Shown here: one piece after another, positions 34,846 to 44,400 of the stretch
Layout of the letters: every line of letters begins with the position of its first letter
Position numbering within the stretch: the first letter of the stretch is position 1
Source: Desulfuromusa sp.
GTDB lineage: Bacteria > Desulfobacterota > Desulfuromonadia > Desulfuromonadales > Geopsychrobacteraceae
DNA: 64,000 nt
Direction: 5' to 3'
Assembly: GCA_016744595.1 (NCBI GenBank)
Contig: JADGEB010000004.1
Span: 62,001-126,000, forward strand
Notes under the pieces: model-generated
The model's database searches: none
Seen by the model: only the letters and a program-made list of their open reading frames with translations
What the model was told of the DNA's origin: nothing
Program-made: the position numbers and the translations under genes

Positions 34846-34848
34846 AAG

Positions 34849-35763
34849 TTACTGACCTGATGCTGGAAGAGGGTTGTCCTGTAAGAATTTTTTGATTATC
34901 GGCAGAACTTCCTTCCTGGCATCTTCCAGGATATAATGACCACAGTCGGCAAAAGAATGAACCTCTGCTTTTGGAAATCGGGTTTTCCATTCAGCTAAAA
35001 AGTTACGATCAAACACAAAATCCTTTTCCCCCCAACAAATACACATTGGCACAGCGGAAAACTTTGACAGGCCAGCATCGACTTGGCTTATCAAATCGTA
35101 ACCAATGTCACCCGGTTGCAATGGGATGTCCTGAACAAAGCGGAGCGTGGCGATACGGTGTTGCCAATTATCGTAAGGGCTGCAATAGATCTTTCGTAAT
35201 TCAGAAGACATCGGGTTACGCTTACAACCAACCCATGCTGCACCTTGGGCAAACAAGTTGAAACCCTGTACGAGAAAAGTTCCTAACTGGGTATCTCGAC
35301 AAATTTTAAGAGCCAAAGGCAATTTTTTTGTGGATGGCAAATGAAACGCTGCGGTATTCAGAACAACCAATCGTGCCACTTTTTCAGGATAACGAGTCGC
35401 CCAGGCCATCCCAATCATCCCACCCCAATCATGAACAACTAGAGTGATTTTTTTCTTCAACTTTAAGTTTTTCAATAATGCGTCAAGATCATCAACCCGT
35501 TGTTCTAAAGTGTATGAATATTGGGAATCTGCTGGTTTATCCGACAATCCACAACCAATATGATCGGGAACAATGAGACGATAATCACTCAGTAATTCGC
35601 GCACCAAGTTACGATAATAAAAAGACCAAGAGGGGTTTCCATGTAACATGACAATCGGATCACCCTTCCCTTCATCAAGGTAATGATATTTCAAACCATT
35701 CAGATCAAAATGATTGCTTTTGAAGGGATATTCAGATTTAAACAGCGTAGAATTTATTTCCAT
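34849..35763 (-). CDS. oleB: OleB, beta-lactone decarboxylase (haloalkane-dehalogenase-like)
   Basis: A 304-residue alpha/beta-hydrolase. Visible: HGNPSWSFYYRN with the oxyanion-hole region, the nucleophile Asp near 112 in VVHDWGGMIGMAWA (Asp in place of Ser, as in haloalkane dehalogenases and OleB), CWGEKDFVFD, and the catalytic His near 275 in ADCGHYILED. It would convert the OleC beta-lactone into a cis-olefin and CO2. I chose the ATG at 35763; the longer frame begins with a TTG at 35805 inside an interspersed-repeat flank. The oleA-oleB gap holds that repeat. Confidence 0.92.
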   Translation of the reverse strand: MEINSTLFKSEYPFKSNHFDLNGLKYHYLDEGKGDPIVMLHGNPSWSFYYRNLVRELLSDYRLIVPDHIGCGLSDKPADSQYSYTLEQRVDDLDALLKNLKLKKKITLVVHDWGGMIGMAWATRYPEKVARLVVLNTAAFHLPSTKKLPLALKICRDTQLGTFLVQGFNLFAQGAAWVGCKRNPMSSELRKIYCSPYDNWQHRIATLRFVQDIPLQPGDIGYDLISQVDAGLSKFSAVPMCICWGEKDFVFDRNFLAEWKTRFPKAEVHSFADCGHYILEDARKEVLPIIKKFLQDNPLPASGQ

Positions 35764-35810
35764 TGATGGTCTCTTGAAAAAAGGATAACTAAATAAAAAA
35801 ATCAAGCGGC

Positions 35811-35908
35811 AAGGTGGAGTAGTTTTTCAGGAGCGCAAACAAACACCAGTATGTTAAGACCATGAAAAGCTACGACAACACCACAGTTTGGAGATTTTTG
35901 CGACGCTA
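35811..35908 (+). repeat. interspersed repeat, copy B, inside the olefin operon
   Basis: The second copy of the sequence at 29655-29750, here filling the gap between oleA and oleB. Blocks: AAGGTGGAGTAGTTTTTCAG, then CAGTATGTTAAGACCATG, AAAAGCTACGACAACACC and GGAGATTTTTGCGACGC. TAGTTTTTCA (35820-35829) can pair with TGAAAAGCTA (35863-35872), forming a long-loop hairpin. It is not coding, and in the operon mRNA it would be read as its complement. Confidence 0.55.
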
Positions 35909-36952
35909 TCACCATTGAATTGCTAACATCAAACAGTTCAGCCCACTGCCAATACCGAGAAAACCAACCAGATCTCCAGGACGCAATTCATCACGTTCTT
36001 TGGCAATCGCTGCCGTAATTGGCAGCGAAACGGTTCCCATGTTACCTAGGAATTCAAAGGTGGGAAAATCTTTTGCCGGATCAACTCCAATTGTCTGTAG
36101 AATCAATTTTTGGTGGGCTTCCCCTACCTGATGACAGATAACCTTATCAATGCGATCGGCAGTAATTCCAACCTCGCGAGAGAAAGCGTCCCAGGTTCGT
36201 TTTCCCAGTTCAACTCCGTGCTTCATCACCGCAACTGCATCAGTCTGCATATAAGGGGTATGATTTTCTGGTGACTCAGTATTAATCCCCCAACGACAAA
36301 GTTCATGAAACTGCGGCTCGGCAATGTTGACCCCACCCAACAGCTTTGGGCGACGGGATGGTGAAAAGGAACCATCGGTCAACAATACCGCAGCAGCTCC
36401 GGAACCACCTGTCAGGGTGGCTAGTGAGGTTGTAAATAATTCCATCGAAGGATTATCCAGCATCTGCTGAATCATGATTTCATTAATTTCACGAGAGCTT
36501 TCGCACGCAACGACCAGACCAGCTCGAATCTGACCCAGTTCAATCCGGTTGGCGATATCGAGAACGCCATTCAATACACCGAGGCAAGCATTTGAAGTAT
36601 CATAAATAGCAGCGTTGCCTCTGACACCTAGCGCAGCAGCAACCTGACACGCCGTTGCCGGTTCAAAATGCTCGCGACAAACCCCTGCATAAACAACTGC
36701 ACCAATATCATCGGGCGAAATATTACGCTCTTGTAGTGCTTTTTTAGCCGCAGCAATAGCACCTTGAGAAATCGGTGTGTTCGGCTTCCACCAACGCCGC
36801 TCACGAATACCCGTCAATGCTTCCAACTGTCCAGGGGTAATATGGAGAGCATCGTACATTGGCCGCAGCCGACTTTCCAACTCTGCAGAGGTAATGACTA
36901 TCGGTGCCAACTCGTAGCCTACCGATTCTATGTAAACTCTTGAATATTTCAT
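35909..36952 (-). CDS. oleA: OleA, thiolase-fold acyl-CoA/acyl-thioester head-to-head condensing enzyme
   Basis: A 347-residue KAS III-like enzyme that joins two fatty acyl thioesters by non-decarboxylative Claisen condensation. It has the active Cys near 123 (DTSNACLGVLNG), the OleA-type Glu in EHFEPATACQVAAALG near 94, a His in VICHQVGEAH near 272 and an Asn in FLGNMGTVSLP near 303. The C-terminal GFLGIGSGLNCLMLAI is also family-typical. AAGG precedes the ATG. It lies downstream of the flavoprotein and the PUFA synthase genes, suggesting that its substrates are the synthase products. Confidence 0.93.
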   Translation of the reverse strand: MKYSRVYIESVGYELAPIVITSAELESRLRPMYDALHITPGQLEALTGIRERRWWKPNTPISQGAIAAAKKALQERNISPDDIGAVVYAGVCREHFEPATACQVAAALGVRGNAAIYDTSNACLGVLNGVLDIANRIELGQIRAGLVVACESSREINEIMIQQMLDNPSMELFTTSLATLTGGSGAAAVLLTDGSFSPSRRPKLLGGVNIAEPQFHELCRWGINTESPENHTPYMQTDAVAVMKHGVELGKRTWDAFSREVGITADRIDKVICHQVGEAHQKLILQTIGVDPAKDFPTFEFLGNMGTVSLPITAAIAKERDELRPGDLVGFLGIGSGLNCLMLAIQW

Positions 36953-37047
36953 TTAGCCTTATCGTCTATTCCAAAAAAAGATAACAAAGTCAGGTTGTAA
37001 CATAAAATGAATCAACAGGTGAAGTATCCCACCATGACTGTAATTAA

Positions 37048-38433
37048 TCATTTCAACTGAAACAAAGCCTTGCTCAGCGCATTCTTCATCACTTCTTCCA
37101 AAGAGGGGTGATAGACAGGCATCTGAAGCATTTCACCTACTGTCATTTTATGTTCAATCGCCAATACCAAAGTATGTGCCATGTGTTCAGCGCCGCGCCC
37201 AAATATTTCTGCACCAAGCAATAAACCACTCTCTTTATCAACGTAGACCTGAATCATGCCGCGATGGTCGTTATATATTTCATGACGTGGCCCCTGTGCC
37301 ATCCGTGCCCGACCAGTTATGGTCTGTTCCTGTTTAAGTGAACTATAATCAGCACCGACAGTCGCCATTTGCGGATCTGTGAAATAGACACCAATGCCGG
37401 CAGTTCTTTTCCCTTCTTTTCTGATGGGAAAATCAATAGCACTATCGGCGGAAATCCGACCTTCAATATACGCTTCGTGCCACAGGGGTAAATCCTCAGT
37501 CGCATCACCAGCAATAAATATTGGGGCATCACCACACTGCATAGTCAGCGCATCGTATTGTGGCAACCCTCTGGAGTCGAGAACAAGATTAGAGTTTTCA
37601 AGTTTCATACTGTGCAAATTTGAGGTTCTTCCGCTTGCAAGTAAGACCCGTTCGTAGGTTCTGGTTATGGTTTCATCCTCACCGGTGACATAGGAAAGTT
37701 CGTAACCATCAGCAACTTTTGTCACCTGGGTAAAGTTACCCTGTGGAATAATATCCAGTTCCTGCTGCAAAGTTCGCATCACTTCACTCTGCATATCGGG
37801 ATGGGTAAATGAACCAATTCGACCGCTGCGACCATAAAGGGTGGTCTTAACCCCAAGACGGTGAAACGCCTGTCCCAGCTCCAGGGCAATGACTCCAAGA
37901 CCAACAACTGCCAGTGATTTAGGCAGATCATCGAGTTCAAAGATAGTATCACTGGTATCAAGTTCCTCTTTCAGAGGTTCGAATACCGGTGAGATATAGG
38001 GTGTTGTTCCGCAAGCGAGAATTATTTTTTCTGCCTTGATCCGTAAGCGTCCATCGACATCAATTGTGTGTGGATCAACAAACGTCGCTTTTCCTTCGAC
38101 CTTGTATTGAGAATTAATACTGTCAACATACTTCAGCACCCCACCAACAAACTTCTCTGCTCGATCTTCCTTTAAACGTTTAAACACACGCTTTCCGTCG
38201 ACCTTATATTGACCATTAATGCCAAAATAGGCTCCTTCATCAATGGCATGAGCCAGATCTCCGGCAGCAATCAACATTTTACTCGGCATGCACCCAACTC
38301 GAGCACAAGTGGTGCCATAAGGACCATGCTGGATCAGCAATACACTATTGGTCTGTTTACGTATCCGACTAAAAGCACCCAGCCCGGCAGTGCCAACGCC
38401 GAGAATGACATACTCTACTTCACGGGTTTCCAT
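37048..38433 (-). CDS. dihydrolipoamide dehydrogenase-like FAD disulfide oxidoreductase
   Basis: About 461 residues of the pyridine-nucleotide-disulfide oxidoreductase class I family: FAD motif VILGVGTAGLGAF at about 8-20, redox disulfide GTTCARVGCMPSK (Cys near 41 and 46), NAD(P) motif VVGLGVIALELGQAF, IFIAGDATED and the C-terminal dimer residues YHPSLEEVMKNA. It resembles the Lpd-like group with TTCARVGC rather than the usual GTCLNVGC. I chose the ATG at 38433 (AAGGAG 6 bases upstream); it overlaps the pfaC-like stop by 14 bases. No 2-oxoacid dehydrogenase genes are near. Its role inside a polyene operon is unknown. Confidence 0.88.
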   Translation of the reverse strand: METREVEYVILGVGTAGLGAFSRIRKQTNSVLLIQHGPYGTTCARVGCMPSKMLIAAGDLAHAIDEGAYFGINGQYKVDGKRVFKRLKEDRAEKFVGGVLKYVDSINSQYKVEGKATFVDPHTIDVDGRLRIKAEKIILACGTTPYISPVFEPLKEELDTSDTIFELDDLPKSLAVVGLGVIALELGQAFHRLGVKTTLYGRSGRIGSFTHPDMQSEVMRTLQQELDIIPQGNFTQVTKVADGYELSYVTGEDETITRTYERVLLASGRTSNLHSMKLENSNLVLDSRGLPQYDALTMQCGDAPIFIAGDATEDLPLWHEAYIEGRISADSAIDFPIRKEGKRTAGIGVYFTDPQMATVGADYSSLKQEQTITGRARMAQGPRHEIYNDHRGMIQVYVDKESGLLLGAEIFGRGAEHMAHTLVLAIEHKMTVGEMLQMPVYHPSLEEVMKNALSKALFQLK

Positions 38434-41400
38434 CTGCATCTCCTTGTAAGTAAAGTTTGATAGAAAAATCTTTGAGCTGATAAATAACCTTTCCATCAAC
38501 TGACAAAAAACCATCCGCTTTCAACATTTTATTTACATCATCAACCGCCGTCACAACCGCTTCAACCAGAATTTTTTCATTGGCAGGTATAATCTGACCA
38601 CGGTAGTTCCAACTGTGTTTTTCGTTGTGCACAACTGTTTCAAACTGTGATTCGGGACTTATCCCCCACCTTTGAGCCGCAACCACTTTTAAAAGTTGCA
38701 GGAATGATTCAAGACCGAGAGAACCAGGACAGACAGGATCTTGGTAAAAATGAGCCTTAAAAAACCACTCATCGGGATCAACAATTTTATTACCGCGAAT
38801 AAAGCCTAAATTGTGGGGACCACCTCGAGGGTTGAAAACCTCAATTTCATCTACCATGCACATTTTTATATCGGGATATGGCAAGTCCTTCGGGTAAGCA
38901 AACCGCTCGACGTTGGTAAGCTCAGTATCAGTTGGCTGATAGAGTGATGCCCCCTGGACTCCCACTTGTTGTGCCAGTGATTGCTTGGAGAAGAAACCGA
39001 ACACCGTATCACCACTGTAAACCGTACCGAATCTATCACTAACAGAAAAATCGTAACCTTGAATGATCATCCCGCCACTGCTGGCAATACGGGTAATTTT
39101 AACCTCTATAGACAATGTACCGGATTGCGCTGTCACAGGGCGATGCTGTACCGCATTACCATCAAGATTGCGGAACGAGAGATCGGTTTCACTAGTCAAC
39201 GCTGAACCCAGATAAGCAGCCAGCCAGCCACACGGCTGTAACCCAATCTCAAGAAGAACACTAAACGGCATATTCGTTTGCCGGTTAGAAGCAAAGTACC
39301 AGGCATCTAGGGGCACATCATATTCGGCGGTCACGGTCACTCCTTCTACAAGCTTCCATGGTTCACCGTTAATGGCAACGATACGATCTAGGAACTGGAA
39401 TGGTGGGCCTGGTAATCGGGCAATCTTCCTTTCCCGATCAAAGATTCGATATAAATCACCAAAAGCTTCTGAGGGTTTTCCGATTGCAAAAGCTGTGATC
39501 CGGTCAGTATCGTAGAGAACCTGCTTTGCTCCAGATGGAGACAGTTTATTCTTCTTCGGTTGCCAGATTTCTTCAATTTTGTGTCGATCCAGCCCAGCCA
39601 ATCGCACCGACATATCGGGTATTTCCACAATCGGGTGACCATCAGCAAACATCAGCGCATCAACAATAGCAAAAGGCTCAGGGGAATAGCCAAGCTCCTT
39701 GATACTAACCCGATACGTAACTGTTTTTGTCGTTGCCACTACTTGACCACGACACTTCAAGCCGCTACCAATTCCGGGAATCGGTTCGCACCAAGTTTCC
39801 CCTTCGGCACCAACCCATCCCATCCGCAACAAAAAGATCCGCAGCGTATGCATACAACATTCGTACATCAAGGTTCCGGGCATGACTTGATCATCGACAA
39901 AGTGACAGGTCAAAAACCAATCATCAGGATGAATATCCATTTCAGCAGTGATCTGACCGATGCCATAACGTCCACCCTGTGGATCAAGCTCAATCACCCG
40001 GTCAACTAATTTCAACTTGTTGCCTGGTAAAGTATAGGGTTTAAACGGCAACGCAGCAAATTGAACCCCAAAGCAGCCTTGCAGATCACCGGCATACAAC
40101 GCATTAACTTGCTCTTCGTTATATCCTTCTCGTTGTAACGATACTGGTTCGTGCCAGTCGGAAGGCAATTTTCCCGATTGTGGGGACAAATCAAGTTTAG
40201 TGTGTACAATCCCTTTTCCGGCAGCAAGATCTTCGGCAGTAAAAAATCCTGCGCAACCATTACGCATCGAAAGAAGCGGCTCACCATTAACCGTTCCTTC
40301 AAAATTAAAGCGAAACAAATAGGTTTGACCCTGACGGAAAAACTCTTCGATCTTGATATCGTAATGAATTGTGTCACCAACGACAGGTAAGCCACGATGA
40401 AAGGTTACCACTGCATCAAGTAAACGGTAGACCGCCTTGCCCTTACTAATAAAATCAATTCCAAGATAACCAGACAGAAACAGATCAGCCTGTCCTGCTT
40501 CTACCGCAATACAGGTCGGAATTCGACCCCCGTCGAGATACCAGCGATCAGCAGTAACGTCATGCTCTGTAACAACCCGACCATGAGTCATGGAGCCAGG
40601 CACCCCTTCAACTTCCATAATCCGATCTACCAACATTAACGGACCATCAGGCAGTCGAACTCTGGTGGGATAAGTATCAACTTCAGCAAAATCGGGGCCA
40701 AGCATCTTCTCTACCGAGCCAACAGCAAACTCCATACACATGGAACGATCAAATGCGACCGACTGACCAAGGGGGGGGGTCTCAGAAAAGATTGAATCGA
40801 TTTTTTCGGTTGAACTGACAGAATGTGAAGGGCTGATAAAAGATGAAGCAACTGCAATGCTTTCACCATTATCCACCAACTGCTGTAACAGTTCTGTTTG
40901 CAGAGAGATATTATCTGACAAAGCCTGCCCGATGGTTTCAGAAAAGCTGAGGAAAGCTTCATGTGCATCAATACCTGCCGTTAGCGTCTGATTGAATTGA
41001 TTAACCAGAGGATCTAACGCAACAGTAGAATCAGCCTCACGAAAAGCAAGTATTTCTTCATCTTTTTCATTAAGTTGATCTATCAAAGTAGCAGTCTTTG
41101 CGGATGTTTTAGATTTTACTATGCTTTTAATCTCAAAGTTTTTACCACCAATAGTAGTGTAAATACGAGATTCATTCACGTGCTCTTTCAAGGAGGTTTC
41201 TTCTAATGGTGGATAAAGCAAGTTCAGATCAACTGAGACGCGTTCGGCAAGGCAACTACCAAGCAATCGGAGCAGCTGTGTGGTAGTACCTAGGCCCTGC
41301 GCACAAATTGATCTGGTAAGATGAGGTTGATCTGAAAGGATACTGTGAATCATCCGATTACAAGAAGTTCCAGGCCCTACCTCAAGAAAGATTCGTGCAC

Positions 41401-44400
41401 CATCAGCATAGAGTTGCTCTATCACTTTTGGATAGTTGATAGTGTCAAGAGCTTGAGCAAGGATAACGTCAGCAGCGTTATTAGAAGTCAGCGGGTATTT
41501 ATTTCCCAAAGCACAACTGTAAAAATCGATTCCACGCGGCGGAGTCACATCGAAAAGGTGCAGCTCACGATAAGCATCAGAAACTGCTTTTACCACTTCA
41601 CAATGAACCGTTGTCACCCCATGAAGGGGAATAAAATGACAACCGAGCTCGGCAACCAGCTGTTCAACCTGGGAACGATTTCCGCCAACAACTGATTCAT
41701 GGAGGGTATTGATAATCAACAAGTAAGCCTGGTTTTTCCCCTGTAAATGCTGTTTGATCTGTTCAGCAGGAAGGTTTACCATCCCCAGAATCCAGTCAAC
41801 TTGCTGCTCTGGCTTCAACCCCCAAATTCGTTTTGCTGCCCGACATTCGCCGGCTAATTCCTCAGTAAATAGAGAGGATTTCTCAAGTCGGTGCAGCATA
41901 CCATCCCGATCCTGCCAGGCACCTGAAGAAAACAGTCCTGCAGATTCACCAAGACTATAACCACTAATCATTTGTGGTTTAATCCCGAAATGGCTCACCA
42001 GATCACTCAAAGCGGTACATTGAGCGACATGGGAAATCACCAGAGCATTATGGTTATTTTGAATCGACTCAGAAAGTTCTTCTTTCCAGAAGTGTTCGGG
42101 GAGATACTGATCAGCCAAGTATTGACTGTGCTGATCCTGCTGCCGATAGATTTCCGGCCAACGCGCTGACAACTCCTGACCCATACCGGCAAAATGGTTG
42201 CCAGAACCGGGAAACACAAATGCTACTTTCCCATCTATACCAAGGGGCTGAGGGTTATAAAAAAGACGATCACGCAAAGCAGGGGTAAGCTGCAGCTCTC
42301 TGCTCATACCAATCGATTGGTTCGGATCCATGGATATCGTCGCCTGCGCATGATCGAGTTGGACAAACAGTTCCTCATAGCTGGAAGCAACTAGACTCAA
42401 ACAATAAGGCAAATTCGAATCTAACGGGCTCTGCGTAAACCACAAACGTGCCAAAGTATCAATGGGTTGAACAGTATACGCAGAAGAAAATCGCCGCAAC
42501 TCGTTTATTCTAGCAAGAAGGCTTTCAGAGGTGACCGCTTCAAGTACAAATAACCCTTCCGGCAGTCCTCCCAAAGGACGGCAAACCAGTGCGCGATCGG
42601 CCAGAGGTTCAGATCCGGTAGACTCTTCCAGAACCACATGGGAACAAGAGCTATCACTGCCAATCCCACTGACCATTGCCCTTCTTGGTCCATCGGCACG
42701 ATTCTTCAACCAATACTGTGGAGCAGATGGAGCAGAAAACTGGCCTTTCGTATGAACCCACTCAGGACATAAAGAGTTTAAGTTGCGCAACGGCGGCAAG
42801 ATTTTATGTTGCAGACAGAGTGCAGCTTTAACCAGCGAAGCTAATCCAGCGGCAGCTCCAGCATGACCGATATCAGCCTTAACACTACCAACCTTACAAT
42901 TATGCTTATTCGCTCCGAGACTAATTACTTTCCCAAGGACTTGTGCTTCCAACTGATCAACAGAAAGAACACCACACCCATCAGCCTCTAGATAAGAGAT
43001 CGTTTCCGGTGATATATTGCTGTTCTGACAAGCACGATCTATCGAATTAGCATATATCTCCGACACAGGAGAACTACTCACAATCGAACCACCGATTGCG
43101 GTACCAATACCATTGATGACGGCATAGATCTGATCCCCATCCTGTCGAGCATCATCAAGTCGCTTCAAAACAACTGCGGCTGCACCCTCGCCAATAATGC
43201 TACCATCTGCGTCGCGATCAAAAGGACGATTAATACCAGTTGCGGAGAAAGGAGTATTACTGTGGCGACTTAGAACCGAGCGAAGATCTCCAGCAAGATC
43301 AACAGCACCAACAATTGCTCGGTTAATCGATCCTTCCTGAAGAGAATGAATTCCTACCTCAAGAGCCCTAAGACCTGAGTTTTCCTCACTTGACAAGGTG
43401 AAACTGGGGCCACCAATACGAAATTCCTTAGCAATACGGCTGGCAACAACGCTGCCAAGAGCACCCATAGTACGATTTGCTGTCAAAGCAGGTCCAGCTG
43501 TTGCTCGAAGTTCAGCGAGCCATGCAGAGAACTGTACCTCGTCGAGTTGAAGTCCCAATTCATCAGCCCATTGACGAGCATATTTTTGCAGTCCCCAGCG
43601 AAAGCTGAAATTGGTCGCATTAAGATCAAGACCACTACCAATATAGACACCGGCAAACAGAAGATCCTTATCGGTCAACTGAGCATCCTGTAGTGCCGCT
43701 GCTGCAACCTTCAACATCAATAACTGCCGTGGTAACATCTCTTCTTGTTCTTTTGGTGGAATTCTAAAATCGCTTGGGCGAGAAAAAACTTCTGGCACAA
43801 AATAGCCCCTAAAGTCAATTCTATCCAGACCTGCCTGTCTGTACCAGCGACTCTGTTGTGCCCCCCACCAATTTATCGGAGATGATCCTTTGACATCGTC
43901 CTGAGCACCAAATACGCGATGCTGAAAATCTTCAAGATTTTTCCATACTCCAAATTGAGCTCCCATACCAACAATGGCGATTGGTTGGTTTCTTTGCTGA
44001 AATGTAGGATGTAATCTGATTGGTCTCTTGATTTCCTCTTTAGGAATCCACTCTTCCAGCAACAGGTGTGCATTAATGCCACCAAAGCCAAAGGCACTAA
44101 CTGCAGCACGGCGAGGCAAATCGCCCTTTCGGGCATCCCAACGTCCGGGCTGGCTGAGAATCCGAAAAGGGCTGTTGTCCAGTTCAATCCCGGTAGCAGG
44201 AGCTGTAAAATTGACCATCGGTGGCAAAGTCTGCTGTTTCATGGCCAACACAGTTTTGATCATTGCGGCAGATCCAGCAGCGGTCAGTAAGTGTCCGACA
44301 TTTGCCTTAACCGACCCAATCACACATTGCCCTGGTCGCCAGCCACTCTCCTGCCATAATTGTTGTAAACTGGAAAATTCAACTGCATCACCAACCGGCG

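Noticed and set aside
39560..40009. 149-codon plus-strand open frame inside the pfaC-like gene
   Set aside because: Antisense to a well-supported dehydratase domain; composition (Asn/His/Thr rich) is that of a reverse-frame shadow.
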